Source of the DNA: Pedobacter insulae
GTDB lineage: Bacteria > Bacteroidota > Bacteroidia > Sphingobacteriales > Sphingobacteriaceae
Direction of reading: 5' to 3'
DNA: 64,000 nucleotides
Assembly: GCF_900113525.1 (NCBI RefSeq)
Contig: NZ_FOPP01000002.1
Location: forward strand, 248,001-312,000
The position numbers were made by a program, and so were the translations under genes. The notes beneath the pieces are model-generated. The model did no database searches and had not been told where the DNA came from. It saw nothing but the letters and a program-made list of their open reading frames with translations. This document shows, in pieces, positions 24,333 through 33,155 of the stretch. How positions within the stretch are numbered: position 1 is the first letter of the stretch; every line of letters begins with the position of its first letter.

Positions 24333-26360
24333 ATGATGAATATTAAGCTATTTAGAGAGAAGTTTTTTAAGGCCATTACCTCTATCATGCAGTTAATGTT
24401 GGCCTGGTTGGTCATCTTATTGATCTTAAGGATTTTTGAAGTATTATACAACGGTATCACAAGAACCTTTCCCGAATCTATGTTAAAGCTTATTGCGTTA
24501 TCAGTATGGTTTGACATTATGTTTTGGCTAAAAGTAGTTGTGTGTATCACTGTTGTTTATATCGTTCTTTACTTTATCAAACCGACGCTAGCGAGGGTTA
24601 CAGGACTTATTGCCCTTTTTCTGTTGTCAATTTCCCAGCTGCTGCTGATTACCTATTTTAATACTTCCCTCGTTCCTCTGGGGGCAGATTTATTCGGTTA
24701 TTCCCTAGCCGACATTCAACAAACGCTAGGAGCATCTTCTGCGCTAAATATTGTTACGATCATCAGTCTGATTTTGATGCTGGTTGTATTTGGCTTTGTC
24801 CTTATTTTTTTATCTAGAAGAATCAAAGTAAAGCTATCTTTTGTACTGATCATCTCGATTATCGCATTTTTGGCATTGCTAACGAATGTTCAGCAGTACA
24901 GTAGTATGATTGACCTGCGAAATGAATATGATCAAAACCTCTCCCTCAATAAGGCTGATTATTTTTTAACTTCCAGTGTAAATTATTTTTTGCCGGCTAG
25001 TCGGGAAACAGATATTTATGCGGATGCATATATTGAACAATATGAAGGGAACGAAAGTTTGGGGGATGCATTTGTTTATCCGAGTGAAGCAGCTTTTCCC
25101 TTTTATCATACCAACGAGGCTCCTGATGTTCTATCTCCCTTCTTTAAGCCAATTCAATCGCCACCAAATATTGTCATTTTAATGGTTGAAGGTTTGGGTC
25201 GCGCTTTTACCAACGAAGGAGCCTATTTAGGTAATTTCACTCCCTATTTGGATTCGCTTGCGGGCGAAAGTTTATACTGGAAGAATTTTTTAAGCATTGG
25301 TGGAAGAACTTTTGGGGTTTTGCCTGCTATGATGGGTTCGATGCCTTTTTCGAAAAATGGCATTTTAGAAATGGGAGCCCAAATGCCTGATCATCTTTCG
25401 TTGTATAGCTTGTTAAGTTATAATGGATATCGGACTTCCTTTTATTATGGTGGCGATTCCAAGTTTGACAATATGGCTATTTTTTTAAAGAAAAATGGGG
25501 TTAATGCAGTTGAAGATCTTAAAACCATTCCATCAAATTATCGTAAATTACCAGCAAAGGCTAATGGTTTTACCTGGGGATATGCTGATGACCAAGTTTA
25601 CAAACATTACTTAGGTAATCATCCAATGGGAAGCCCAACCCTGAGTGTTATCTTAACAGTGGCAACCCATGATCCTTTTCTAGTTCCGAATCAGGATAGG
25701 TATAAGAAGCAGTTTGAGCAGCGAATGAGCTTGTTAGGATTTGATGATTCTAAAAAAATGAATTATAGGAATTTCGCTAATCAGTACTCGAGTGTACTAT
25801 ATGCTGACGAATCAATTAGGGATTTTATCAATGCGTATAAGAAAAGACCAGATTATGCCAATACGATTTTTCTCATTACCGGAGATCATCGCATGGCAGA
25901 GATACCCTTGAGAAATAAAATTGATCGTTTTCATGTTCCTTTAATTATCTTTTCTCCATTGTTAAAACGTACAGCGCAATTCGAGTCTATTTCTACACAT
26001 TTCGATATTACACCGAGCCTGTTGAGGCTCTTGAAAAAAAGCAGTAAATTGAATCTTCCAACTGGAGCTGGTTGGATGGGTGGCGGACTAGATACAGCAC
26101 GATCATTTAGAAATATACATAGCTATCCCCTTATGCAAACCAAAACAGCAATGGTAGATTTTATTCAAGGGGATTATCATCTTAACGGGAATCAGTTATT
26201 TAAACTTAATGTAGATCTTGAAGAAACGCCGATTCAAGACGAAAAGAAATTAAAGCAACTGAACAATGCCTTTGATAATTTTAAACGTAAAAATGATAAG
26301 ATAAGCAATGGCGGCAAGTTGCTTCCTGACAGTATTATTAAACGCTATCAATTGCGTTGA
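24333..26360 (+). CDS. LtaS-like membrane sulfatase-fold phosphotransferase
   Basis: 675 residues. About five N-terminal membrane helices (to about residue 185), then an outward alkaline-phosphatase-fold domain. LTA-synthase-like active site: metal ligand Glu286 (MVEGLG), nucleophile Thr326 (GGRTFG), His446 (THDPF), Asp518/His519 (TGDHRMAE). Family members transfer phosphoglycerol or related groups from lipid to polymer or glycan. The nucleophile is Thr, as in phosphotransferases, not the Cys/Ser of true sulfatases. By context it may decorate the product of the GT2 synthase. Two ATGs are adjacent (24333, 24336). Its 3' end overlaps the convergent gene by 13 bp. Confidence 0.82.
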   Translation: MMNIKLFREKFFKAITSIMQLMLAWLVILLILRIFEVLYNGITRTFPESMLKLIALSVWFDIMFWLKVVVCITVVYIVLYFIKPTLARVTGLIALFLLSISQLLLITYFNTSLVPLGADLFGYSLADIQQTLGASSALNIVTIISLILMLVVFGFVLIFLSRRIKVKLSFVLIISIIAFLALLTNVQQYSSMIDLRNEYDQNLSLNKADYFLTSSVNYFLPASRETDIYADAYIEQYEGNESLGDAFVYPSEAAFPFYHTNEAPDVLSPFFKPIQSPPNIVILMVEGLGRAFTNEGAYLGNFTPYLDSLAGESLYWKNFLSIGGRTFGVLPAMMGSMPFSKNGILEMGAQMPDHLSLYSLLSYNGYRTSFYYGGDSKFDNMAIFLKKNGVNAVEDLKTIPSNYRKLPAKANGFTWGYADDQVYKHYLGNHPMGSPTLSVILTVATHDPFLVPNQDRYKKQFEQRMSLLGFDDSKKMNYRNFANQYSSVLYADESIRDFINAYKKRPDYANTIFLITGDHRMAEIPLRNKIDRFHVPLIIFSPLLKRTAQFESISTHFDITPSLLRLLKKSSKLNLPTGAGWMGGGLDTARSFRNIHSYPLMQTKTAMVDFIQGDYHLNGNQLFKLNVDLEETPIQDEKKLKQLNNAFDNFKRKNDKISNGGKLLPDSIIKRYQLR

Positions 26361-27508
26361 TTCATTTGTTCTGTTTTTAAGATATTAGTGATAAGGGGTT
26401 TGTAGAAGTTCCAGAAAAAGCTGTTTCGTTCCATGGGATCTTCCGTGTCATAAAACAAAAATTTAAAGAAAGAGATACCCTTAAAATAAGATGTCGTTAA
26501 GCTGATGGGATTATCGCAAAAATCGCCAGAGAAGTAATAGAACTTCGGGCTAGCAGCATTTTGTCTGAGTACAGCAGGAAACGAAGGGGGAATACCAAAT
26601 TTCTTTAAGGCTGCAATTCCACTTGCATTAAGACTTAAATTAAACTTGGCGTCAATGATATTGATTTTTTCATTAGGGATGATTACATCAAACCAAAAGG
26701 GATATTTTATTTTTTCGGGTAGGCCAAATTGATGTTGCGCACTAGGGGTACTAAGGATATAAGGCATGGAATGAGCAAGGTGGGTGGAGTCTTCCAGAAT
26801 GACTATTTGATCTAATTCACTTACAAATACGATACCTGATTTTTTAAACGGCCATCTATTTTTGTTGATGGCTTTATAATTTTTAACCATCCATACCGGT
26901 AATTCCTTATTAATATTGGTATCGAGGCTATTAAAATACCTAGCGGTCCAACCGCTCCATTTCATCCCAAACAAAGATTCGAATTGGGTGCGGATTTCCG
27001 GTGATGTGGGTGAGCCAATTGTATTAAACTCCGTGATGATCAACTTTTTCTTGTCTTTCATCAATTTTATGAATGCTAAATCGCGATTGCTTAATCCGCC
27101 ATATAGGATACCTGAACTTCTTTGATCGTTTTTTTGTTGGTACCACTCCTTATTGTAAATGCCATAAGTGTCAGTAAAATAGGCCAGGTCTGCATCTTCA
27201 CTTAATTTTGCTAACTGCGATGGCGAGAATCTTTCTAAACCCCGGATGCTAAATTGTTCGTCATCCTTTGGGAAAAAGCCATAATAGTCTCGTTCTATTT
27301 TATAGCCTTCGGTCTTATTTTTCGCATATTTATGATGGTTTAAAATCCAGTTTAAAGAAATATGTTCCTGTCCCTTTTGATCGAGTACGGTTTTATCTAC
27401 GATAGCTATAACTAATTTTTGCTTTGGACTAACAAACCAACAGAGCAACATTAAGAAGGGCAGGGATATTATTAACCCGAGAGCAATTTTTATTTTTTTA
27501 TAATTCAT
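26348..27508 (-). CDS. Membrane-anchored extracytoplasmic protein of unknown family
   Basis: 386 residues. One N-terminal membrane helix (IALGLIISLPFLMLLCWFV, residues 8-26); the rest is predicted outside the cytoplasm. I do not recognise the family. The segment KLVIAIVDKTV, followed later by LSEDADLAYFTDTYG and KKLIITEFNTIGSP, alternates strand and helix like a flavodoxin or class I amidotransferase-like fold, but I see no catalytic Cys-His pair. It lies 12 bp downstream of the YaiO-type gene, and its 3' end overlaps the LtaS-like gene on the other strand by 13 bp. A role in the same polymer pathway is inferred from position only. Confidence 0.7.
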   Translation of the reverse strand: MNYKKIKIALGLIISLPFLMLLCWFVSPKQKLVIAIVDKTVLDQKGQEHISLNWILNHHKYAKNKTEGYKIERDYYGFFPKDDEQFSIRGLERFSPSQLAKLSEDADLAYFTDTYGIYNKEWYQQKNDQRSSGILYGGLSNRDLAFIKLMKDKKKLIITEFNTIGSPTSPEIRTQFESLFGMKWSGWTARYFNSLDTNINKELPVWMVKNYKAINKNRWPFKKSGIVFVSELDQIVILEDSTHLAHSMPYILSTPSAQHQFGLPEKIKYPFWFDVIIPNEKINIIDAKFNLSLNASGIAALKKFGIPPSFPAVLRQNAASPKFYYFSGDFCDNPISLTTSYFKGISFFKFLFYDTEDPMERNSFFWNFYKPLITNILKTEQMNQRN

Positions 27509-27520
27509 CTGTGGCTAATG

Positions 27521-28762
27521 CTAAAATCTTCTAATATATCCTACTCCGAGGATCAGCTGGTTTCCTTTTGTGTCTTTAAAATATTCTTGGTTTTCGATAC
27601 CAGCTTTAAAATTGACGATGTTGAAAGCTTTGAATGATTTTCGGTAGCCCAACATTATCCCATTTGATTTTAACTTATAATTGGTTGCGTTTATGAGGAT
27701 GTTATTGCGTTGCTCATCTGGGGACAATCCGGTGCTTAAACTTAAATTTAAATAATCATCAGCACCTCTCAGGTAGTAGCGTGTTTGCAATATAAAAGAT
27801 TGAGATAAGCTAGTGGTAGAGGGGGTAAGGAAGGTTCTTAAATTGAACCAAAAGTTTTTATAGTATTTACCTACCGATGCAGTATAGATCCAGGTGTTGT
27901 CTTGAGAGCGTAAAAAACGTAAACCAGCTTCTAATTCCAGACTTAGCGGTAAGCTTGCGTATAAGGAGAAGCCTGCTCTATATTTAGGAAAAATTCCCAT
28001 ATCGGGAGAATAGCCAACATTTACATAAGCTTGGAGGTTACGAGCGATTTTTGGATAGGAATCCATTTCAAACTGTAGGCCGCTGCTATTAAATCTATTA
28101 GCGTAATTAATCCTTCCGATAACGGCGCCTATGCTCGTTTGTCGACCATAATCTATACTTAAAAGATGCCAGGGATCATTAAACTGTTTGTCGAAATGAA
28201 TGTAATCATAATTTATTCCGAATTTGTTTAAGGCGCTGTTTTCTCTAATTTTAGCCGATAGCGCTCTTGCTTCCGTTTGCTGAGGATTGTTTTTGATAAC
28301 CTGATTAACAATGCTCTCTGCGCTCTGCCATTCATTTAAATCGGCTAAAAGCTTTGCTTTAAGCAATAAAAGGGTTTCTGAACCAGGAATATTTTTTAGA
28401 CCTTGGTCTACGATCTCAATTCCTTTTTTTGTATCGTAATTCCAGAACTCTAAGTTGCCCCAGGCTACATAGGCATCTTCATAGTCGGGTTGTTTGGTAA
28501 TAATGGTATTGAATGTGGCCCTGGCACTATCAAGTTTTTTTGTCCAAGTATATAATCTCCCTAAAAACACCCTTATATCTGCATAATCTGGAGATTTTGT
28601 CAATGCTGTTTTGGCTAATTCAATAGCCTCCGGATAATTTTTCTCGTCAAATGCTTTTTTTCTAGCAGTTATAAAAAGTTCATCTGCGGTTTGGGCTTTG
28701 GCTAGTTGAAAAATAAAAAAAATAAAAAATGTAGACAATAAAGTCTTTTTGGCTAAATGCAT
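27521..28762 (-). CDS. TPR protein with YaiO-type outer-membrane beta-barrel
   Basis: 413 residues. Signal peptide to LAKAQ (about residue 23). Residues 25-175 hold TPR units (AIELAKTALTKSPDYADIRV, ARATFNTIITKQPDYEDAYV, AESIVNQVIKNNPQQTEARA). The C-terminal 230 residues are an amphipathic beta-barrel ending in YIRRF, as in the YaiO family. TPR plus barrel resembles PgaA, AlgK/AlgE and BcsC, the outer-membrane exporters of synthase-dependent polysaccharides. Together with the GT2 gene this suggests the export pore. It leads the two-gene leftward unit. Confidence 0.85.
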   Translation of the reverse strand: MHLAKKTLLSTFFIFFIFQLAKAQTADELFITARKKAFDEKNYPEAIELAKTALTKSPDYADIRVFLGRLYTWTKKLDSARATFNTIITKQPDYEDAYVAWGNLEFWNYDTKKGIEIVDQGLKNIPGSETLLLLKAKLLADLNEWQSAESIVNQVIKNNPQQTEARALSAKIRENSALNKFGINYDYIHFDKQFNDPWHLLSIDYGRQTSIGAVIGRINYANRFNSSGLQFEMDSYPKIARNLQAYVNVGYSPDMGIFPKYRAGFSLYASLPLSLELEAGLRFLRSQDNTWIYTASVGKYYKNFWFNLRTFLTPSTTSLSQSFILQTRYYLRGADDYLNLSLSTGLSPDEQRNNILINATNYKLKSNGIMLGYRKSFKAFNIVNFKAGIENQEYFKDTKGNQLILGVGYIRRF

Positions 28763-28808
28763 AGGTATGGATTAATTGCTCAGACTTTAAAGTTATGAAA
28801 ACTAATTT

Positions 28809-28832
28809 ATTTGTGTTTAAGAATACACAAAT
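28809..28832 (-). terminator. Weak hairpin after the secreted hypothetical gene
   Basis: ATTTGTGT (28809-28816) pairs with ACACAAAT (28825-28832), 8-nt loop, touching the stop codon of the leftward gene. No long T-run follows. Confidence 0.35.
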
Positions 28833-29542
28833 TATAGAAAATTATCCTTGGTTATTTCCCAAGTCCACGGTTTTTTAAAGGTGTCGAAAGTTCTTAAATC
28901 GCTGAAATAAAGAACCTCTTCAGTACGCTGATTGCCGCTATTTCTATTAAAAATATTTCCTGTTACAAGATAAGTTCTTCGATCCAGAAAATTATACTTT
29001 TTTTCAGTCATTTCTCCCGATCCGATATGGTAATAAATATTATTAGCTAAGATTAAGCTCCAATCTTTATTCCGGTAGTTGAAATCATAATCAAGTTTCC
29101 ACCTCCAATTGTTACCTCCTTCAAATGATAGCTGAAGATTTTGATTGGCAATATTGATGTTTTTGAATGGATCTCCCATTCCTCCGCCTTCGTGTGCTCT
29201 TAAAATGAAATTGTTATTCTGTAATGCGAATGCAAAATTGCCAGATTGTGGGTTTTTAAAGTAAATTGCCAAGACCCTTGGTTTTTGAAATTCTTTAATC
29301 AGTTCAGTTTCATTATCCCCATAGGCCCTGTTCTCGGCAATTGGCAAATGATATTCTACGACAAATGCTAGATCATCAGTTTGATCATTATTTAGATCCC
29401 CATAGGCGGTGTCTATAATTTTCCAGTTTTGTGGGACTAACTTTTCTAATGTTCTGCCTTGTTTAACAAACTTCGGATAGCTAAATGTTTGGGCAGCGCA
29501 GACTTTTAAACCGATGAAAAAACATAGAAAAAAGTATTTCAT
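28832..29542 (-). CDS. Secreted protein of unknown function with acidic calcium-loop-like motif
   Basis: The ATG at 29542 is chosen (MKYFFLCFFIGLKVCAAQ) because it opens a signal peptide; an in-frame start 17 codons upstream would bury it. 236 residues. Near residue 45 the segment YGDLNNDQTDDLAFVVEY resembles the acidic D-x-N-x-D loops of FG-GAP or dockerin-type calcium sites. The remainder is beta-rich with aromatic residues. No enzyme motif was seen. It stands alone between two promoters. Confidence 0.65.
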   Translation of the reverse strand: MKYFFLCFFIGLKVCAAQTFSYPKFVKQGRTLEKLVPQNWKIIDTAYGDLNNDQTDDLAFVVEYHLPIAENRAYGDNETELIKEFQKPRVLAIYFKNPQSGNFAFALQNNNFILRAHEGGGMGDPFKNINIANQNLQLSFEGGNNWRWKLDYDFNYRNKDWSLILANNIYYHIGSGEMTEKKYNFLDRRTYLVTGNIFNRNSGNQRTEEVLYFSDLRTFDTFKKPWTWEITKDNFL

Positions 29543-29655
29543 GTGTGAATAACGTATTAATTTAAATATTGTTGTTAGTTTTTGTTTCCGCACTGGGTTA
29601 AACTAAATACCATAACAGGTTTGAGTTTTAAAGATATAAGATTTAACTTGCTAGC

Positions 29656-31284
29656 ATGAATATAGAATTCAATAAAAATGAGGATGCAAATAAGCAACTG
29701 GTTTACGAATTAAAAACTAGGTTGCAGAAAATATATGCAGGCGGGGGAGAGAAAAATGCCGCTAAGCAAAAGGAAAAAGGCAAACTTTTAGCCAGGGAAA
29801 GAATTGCTTATTTAACGGATGAGGGCAGCGAATGGTTAGAAGTGGGTGCTTTTGCCGCAGACGGCATGTATGCTGAGCAGGGCGGTTGTCCGAGTGCAGG
29901 TGTGGTTTGTGGCATTGGTTATGTAAGCGGAAGACAATGTATGATTGTAGCGAATGACGCTACAGTAAAGGCGGGCGCATGGTTTCCTATGACCGCCAAA
30001 AAGAATTTACGTGCGCAGGAAATTGCTATGGAAAACCGATTGCCTGTGATTTATCTGGTCGATAGTGCGGGGGTTTTTCTTCCCATGCAAGATGAAATTT
30101 TTCCTGATAAGGAGCATTTTGGGAGGATGTTCAGAAATAATGCATTAATGTCTGCAGATGGCATTGTGCAAATATCCGCCATTATGGGGTCTTGTGTTGC
30201 AGGTGGTGCATATTTACCCATTATGAGCGATGAAGCGATGATTGTGGAAGGGACGGGATCTGTTTTTTTAGCGGGGTCTTACCTGGTTAAATCGGCTATA
30301 GGTGAAGATATTGACAATGAAACTTTGGGAGGGGCGACCACCCATTGTGAAATATCAGGGGTCACAGATTACAAGCATCCTAACGACCAGGCTTGTTTAG
30401 ATAGCATCAAAAAGATTATGAGTATGCTTGGCGCACCATTGAACGCCGGATTTGATCGGGTTAAAGCGGTCCCTCCTAAGAAATCAATAGATGATTTATA
30501 TGGCATTTTACCAGATAATAGAGAGAAGCCTTATGAGATGAGGGAGGTTATAGAAAGACTAGTTGATGATAGTGAGTTTGAAGAATATAAAAAACTTTAC
30601 GGACAGAGTATTATTTGTGGTTTAGCAAGAGTTGAAGGATGGGCAGTAGGGATTGTGGCTAACCAACGTAAGGTTGTGAAATCAAAAAATGGTGAGATGC
30701 AATTTGGTGGGGTTATCTATTCGGATAGTGCAGATAAGGCAAGCCGATTTATTATGAACTGCAACCAAAAGAAAATTCCACTTATTTTTTTACAAGATGT
30801 AACTGGTTTTATGGTGGGGAGTCGTTCAGAGCAGGGTGGAATTATTAAAGACGGAGCAAAGATGGTCAATGCAATGGCTAATTCAGTTGTTCCGAAATTT
30901 ACCATTGTGATAGGCAATTCCTATGGAGCAGGTAACTATGCTATGTGTGGGAAGGCCTATGACCCTCGCTTAATTTATGCTTGGCCAAGTGCAAAAATCG
31001 CTGTAATGGGAGGCGCACAAGCGGCAAAAGTGCTTTTGCAAATTCAGGAGGCCACCTTAAAAGCCAAAGGTGAAATAATTACCCCCGAAAAGGAAGCTGA
31101 ATTGTTAAAAGAAATAACCGATCGGTATAACCGTCAAACCACACCCTATTATGCCGCATCCAGACTATGGGTTGATGGCATCATAAATCCCATCGAAACA
31201 CGTAAAGTAATCTCGATGGGCATTGAAGCAGCTAATCAATCACCTATAAAAAAAGCATTTAATGTTGGGGTTATTCAAACTTAA
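29656..31284 (+). CDS. Acyl-CoA carboxylase carboxyltransferase (beta) subunit, methylcrotonyl-CoA type
   Basis: 542 residues, full length for the family. Transfers carboxyl from carboxybiotin to an acyl-CoA. Signature regions: KGKLLARERIAYLTDEGS, MGSCVAGGAYLPIMSDEAM, FLAGSYLVKSAIGED and GNSYGAGNYAMCGKAYDPR. The GGAYLPIMSDE and LAGSYLVKSA pattern is nearer to methylcrotonyl-CoA carboxylase (leucine breakdown) than to propionyl-CoA carboxylase, but substrate choice is not certain. No biotin carboxylase gene is adjacent, so the alpha subunit must be encoded elsewhere. Confidence 0.85.
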   Translation: MNIEFNKNEDANKQLVYELKTRLQKIYAGGGEKNAAKQKEKGKLLARERIAYLTDEGSEWLEVGAFAADGMYAEQGGCPSAGVVCGIGYVSGRQCMIVANDATVKAGAWFPMTAKKNLRAQEIAMENRLPVIYLVDSAGVFLPMQDEIFPDKEHFGRMFRNNALMSADGIVQISAIMGSCVAGGAYLPIMSDEAMIVEGTGSVFLAGSYLVKSAIGEDIDNETLGGATTHCEISGVTDYKHPNDQACLDSIKKIMSMLGAPLNAGFDRVKAVPPKKSIDDLYGILPDNREKPYEMREVIERLVDDSEFEEYKKLYGQSIICGLARVEGWAVGIVANQRKVVKSKNGEMQFGGVIYSDSADKASRFIMNCNQKKIPLIFLQDVTGFMVGSRSEQGGIIKDGAKMVNAMANSVVPKFTIVIGNSYGAGNYAMCGKAYDPRLIYAWPSAKIAVMGGAQAAKVLLQIQEATLKAKGEIITPEKEAELLKEITDRYNRQTTPYYAASRLWVDGIINPIETRKVISMGIEAANQSPIKKAFNVGVIQT

Positions 31285-31301
31285 CTCTTATTTTTATTGA
31301 T

Positions 31302-31895
31302 ATGAAGCGGCTTTTTTTTTTCGTGTTGTTCGGTTTTAATCTTTGTGCATTTGCCCAGTTAAAGCCAATTTATTTTCTTGGCGACAACGTAATAAGTGAT
31401 TCTACAAAAGCAACTTCCTACGGTATTTACGGGAAGTTGAGTGGTGAGGAATTTTTTATTTTAAAAACCTATGATCTAGCGGACAATTTAATCTATACTG
31501 GCTCATTTAAGGATGCAGACTTGAAAATACCACATGGGAATTTCGTATATTATAATAGTATTGAGGGATTTAATTTGGTACACGACACATTTTTCTTTAT
31601 AGAAGGTAAAGAAAGATTTATCGCTGGAAAAGGTTCCTATGTTGATGGTTATCAAAATGGACGGTGGATTAATTTTTATCCAGATGGAAAAATTTTTAGT
31701 GTGATCACTTATGTAATGGGCATAAGACATGGCTTTACGGGAACTTATAGCAAGCGAGGAAAACTTATGACTTCTGGAACTTATAAACTTGATAAGAAGG
31801 ATGGGGAATGGTTGAACGGCAAAGTAAAAGATACCTACATTGACGGAGTTATTCAGTTACCGTTGGGAAGGAAGTCGAAAAATAAATTAAACTAA
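31302..31895 (+). CDS. Exported MORN/YwqK-like repeat protein
   Basis: 197 residues with a short signal peptide (FFFVLFGFNLCAFAQ). The middle has repeats of the MORN_2/YwqK kind: GSYVDGYQNGRWINFYPDG, GFTGTYSKRGKLMTSG, TYKLDKKDGEWLNG. Such repeats form beta-hairpin arrays and may bind lipids or proteins. Function unknown. It sits 17 bp after the carboxyltransferase and shares one base with the dipeptidase start (TAATG), so it is in the same transcript. Confidence 0.65.
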   Translation: MKRLFFFVLFGFNLCAFAQLKPIYFLGDNVISDSTKATSYGIYGKLSGEEFFILKTYDLADNLIYTGSFKDADLKIPHGNFVYYNSIEGFNLVHDTFFFIEGKERFIAGKGSYVDGYQNGRWINFYPDGKIFSVITYVMGIRHGFTGTYSKRGKLMTSGTYKLDKKDGEWLNGKVKDTYIDGVIQLPLGRKSKNKLN

Positions 31896-33067
31896 TGAAA
31901 TTCCTAAAGAAAATTCTACTTTTCATCATGCTCTTTTGTGTAAGCTATGCTGGTTATGCACAATCTGCAACCGCCATTCACAACAATGCGATATTGGTAG
32001 ATACGCATGGAGATATCTTATTTAACCAAATTAAGTCCGGAATCGATATTGGTAAATTACAGACTACTGGGAATTTTGATTTACCAAGGGCACGGATGGG
32101 GGGGCTTGATGTTCAAGTTTTCTCCATCTGGTGCGATGAAACCGGGGGGTATGCCTTAGCTAATCGGGAAATAGATTCCTTGTACAGTTTAATCAACCGG
32201 TATCCCAGTCAGATAGCTTTAGTTCGTAATTATGCGGAATTGATGCAGGCAGTTAAAGAAAAAAAGTTGGCGGCGATGATTGGTGTTGAAGGAGGGCACA
32301 TGATTGAAAATAGCTTAAGAAACCTTGATCAGTTAGCAAAGCGTGGAATGATTTATTTAACTTTAACATGGAACAATAGCACGTCTTGGGCCAGTTCGGC
32401 TGCTGAAGAAACTTCGGGAAAGGTTAAACCTGAGGATGCAGGATTGAGTGATTTTGGAAGGAAAGTGGTGAAAAGACTGAATAGGTTGGGTGTTATGGTT
32501 GATTTATCTCATGTGGGAGAGCGTGCCTTTTATGATGCGATGAAGGTTACCAGCAAGCCGGTATTGGTATCGCATAGTTGTGTATATGCGCTGAACCCAG
32601 TGGCGCGAAATTTAAAGGATGAACAAATTATTGCGGTAGGAAAAAATGGAGGCGTTATCTCATTAAATTTTTATAACGGATTTTTAGATTCTACTTATTA
32701 TAGAAAACAAAGAATGTTTTTAGAAAAGCATGATGTAGCGTTGAAAAATTTAACTCAAAAATATGGTAGGAGCAATGCCATTGACACCCTGATTTCCCAG
32801 CACCACGCTGAGGCGAATGCTATAAGAACACCTATATCTGTAATTATAGATCACATAGATTACATCGTTAAGTTAATTGGAGTGGACCATGTGGGTTTTG
32901 GTGCGGATTTTGACGGCGCGGAGTCTTTTCCAGCGGGAATAGATGGGGTGGCAGATTATCCAAAAATTACCAAAGCTTTGTTAGAGAGAGGGTATAAACA
33001 AGAGGCGATCGAGAAAATACTGGGCGGTAATTTTTTGAGGGTACTCAGGGCCAACAAAAGTCGCTAA
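31895..33067 (+). CDS. Membrane dipeptidase (peptidase M19)
   Basis: 390 residues. Signal peptide ends at AGYAQ (about residue 23). Zinc-site motifs of renal-type dipeptidases are present: DTHGD near residue 38, GVEGGHMIENS, LSHVGERAFYD, VSHSCVYAL and GFGADFDG. It hydrolyses dipeptides in the periplasm or at the outer membrane. Its start overlaps the stop of the MORN-like gene by one base, implying coupled translation. Confidence 0.9.
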   Translation: MKFLKKILLFIMLFCVSYAGYAQSATAIHNNAILVDTHGDILFNQIKSGIDIGKLQTTGNFDLPRARMGGLDVQVFSIWCDETGGYALANREIDSLYSLINRYPSQIALVRNYAELMQAVKEKKLAAMIGVEGGHMIENSLRNLDQLAKRGMIYLTLTWNNSTSWASSAAEETSGKVKPEDAGLSDFGRKVVKRLNRLGVMVDLSHVGERAFYDAMKVTSKPVLVSHSCVYALNPVARNLKDEQIIAVGKNGGVISLNFYNGFLDSTYYRKQRMFLEKHDVALKNLTQKYGRSNAIDTLISQHHAEANAIRTPISVIIDHIDYIVKLIGVDHVGFGADFDGAESFPAGIDGVADYPKITKALLERGYKQEAIEKILGGNFLRVLRANKSR

Positions 33068-33106
33068 TTTAATTATCTTGGAATTCTCATCTTTTCCTAA
33101 AAGCCC

Positions 33107-33137
33107 TTTGCTCTTTAGGACTTAAAGCTTAAATTTG
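33107..33137 (+). promoter_or_regulatory. trxB promoter
   Basis: TTTG (33107-33110), 19-nt spacer, TAAATTTG (33130-33137): a near-ideal Bacteroidota promoter 18 nt before the ATG. An inverted repeat TCCTAAA/TTTAGGA (33095-33101 and 33114-33120) brackets the -33 box. Confidence 0.8.
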
Positions 33138-33155
33138 CATCATTATTTATACAAC

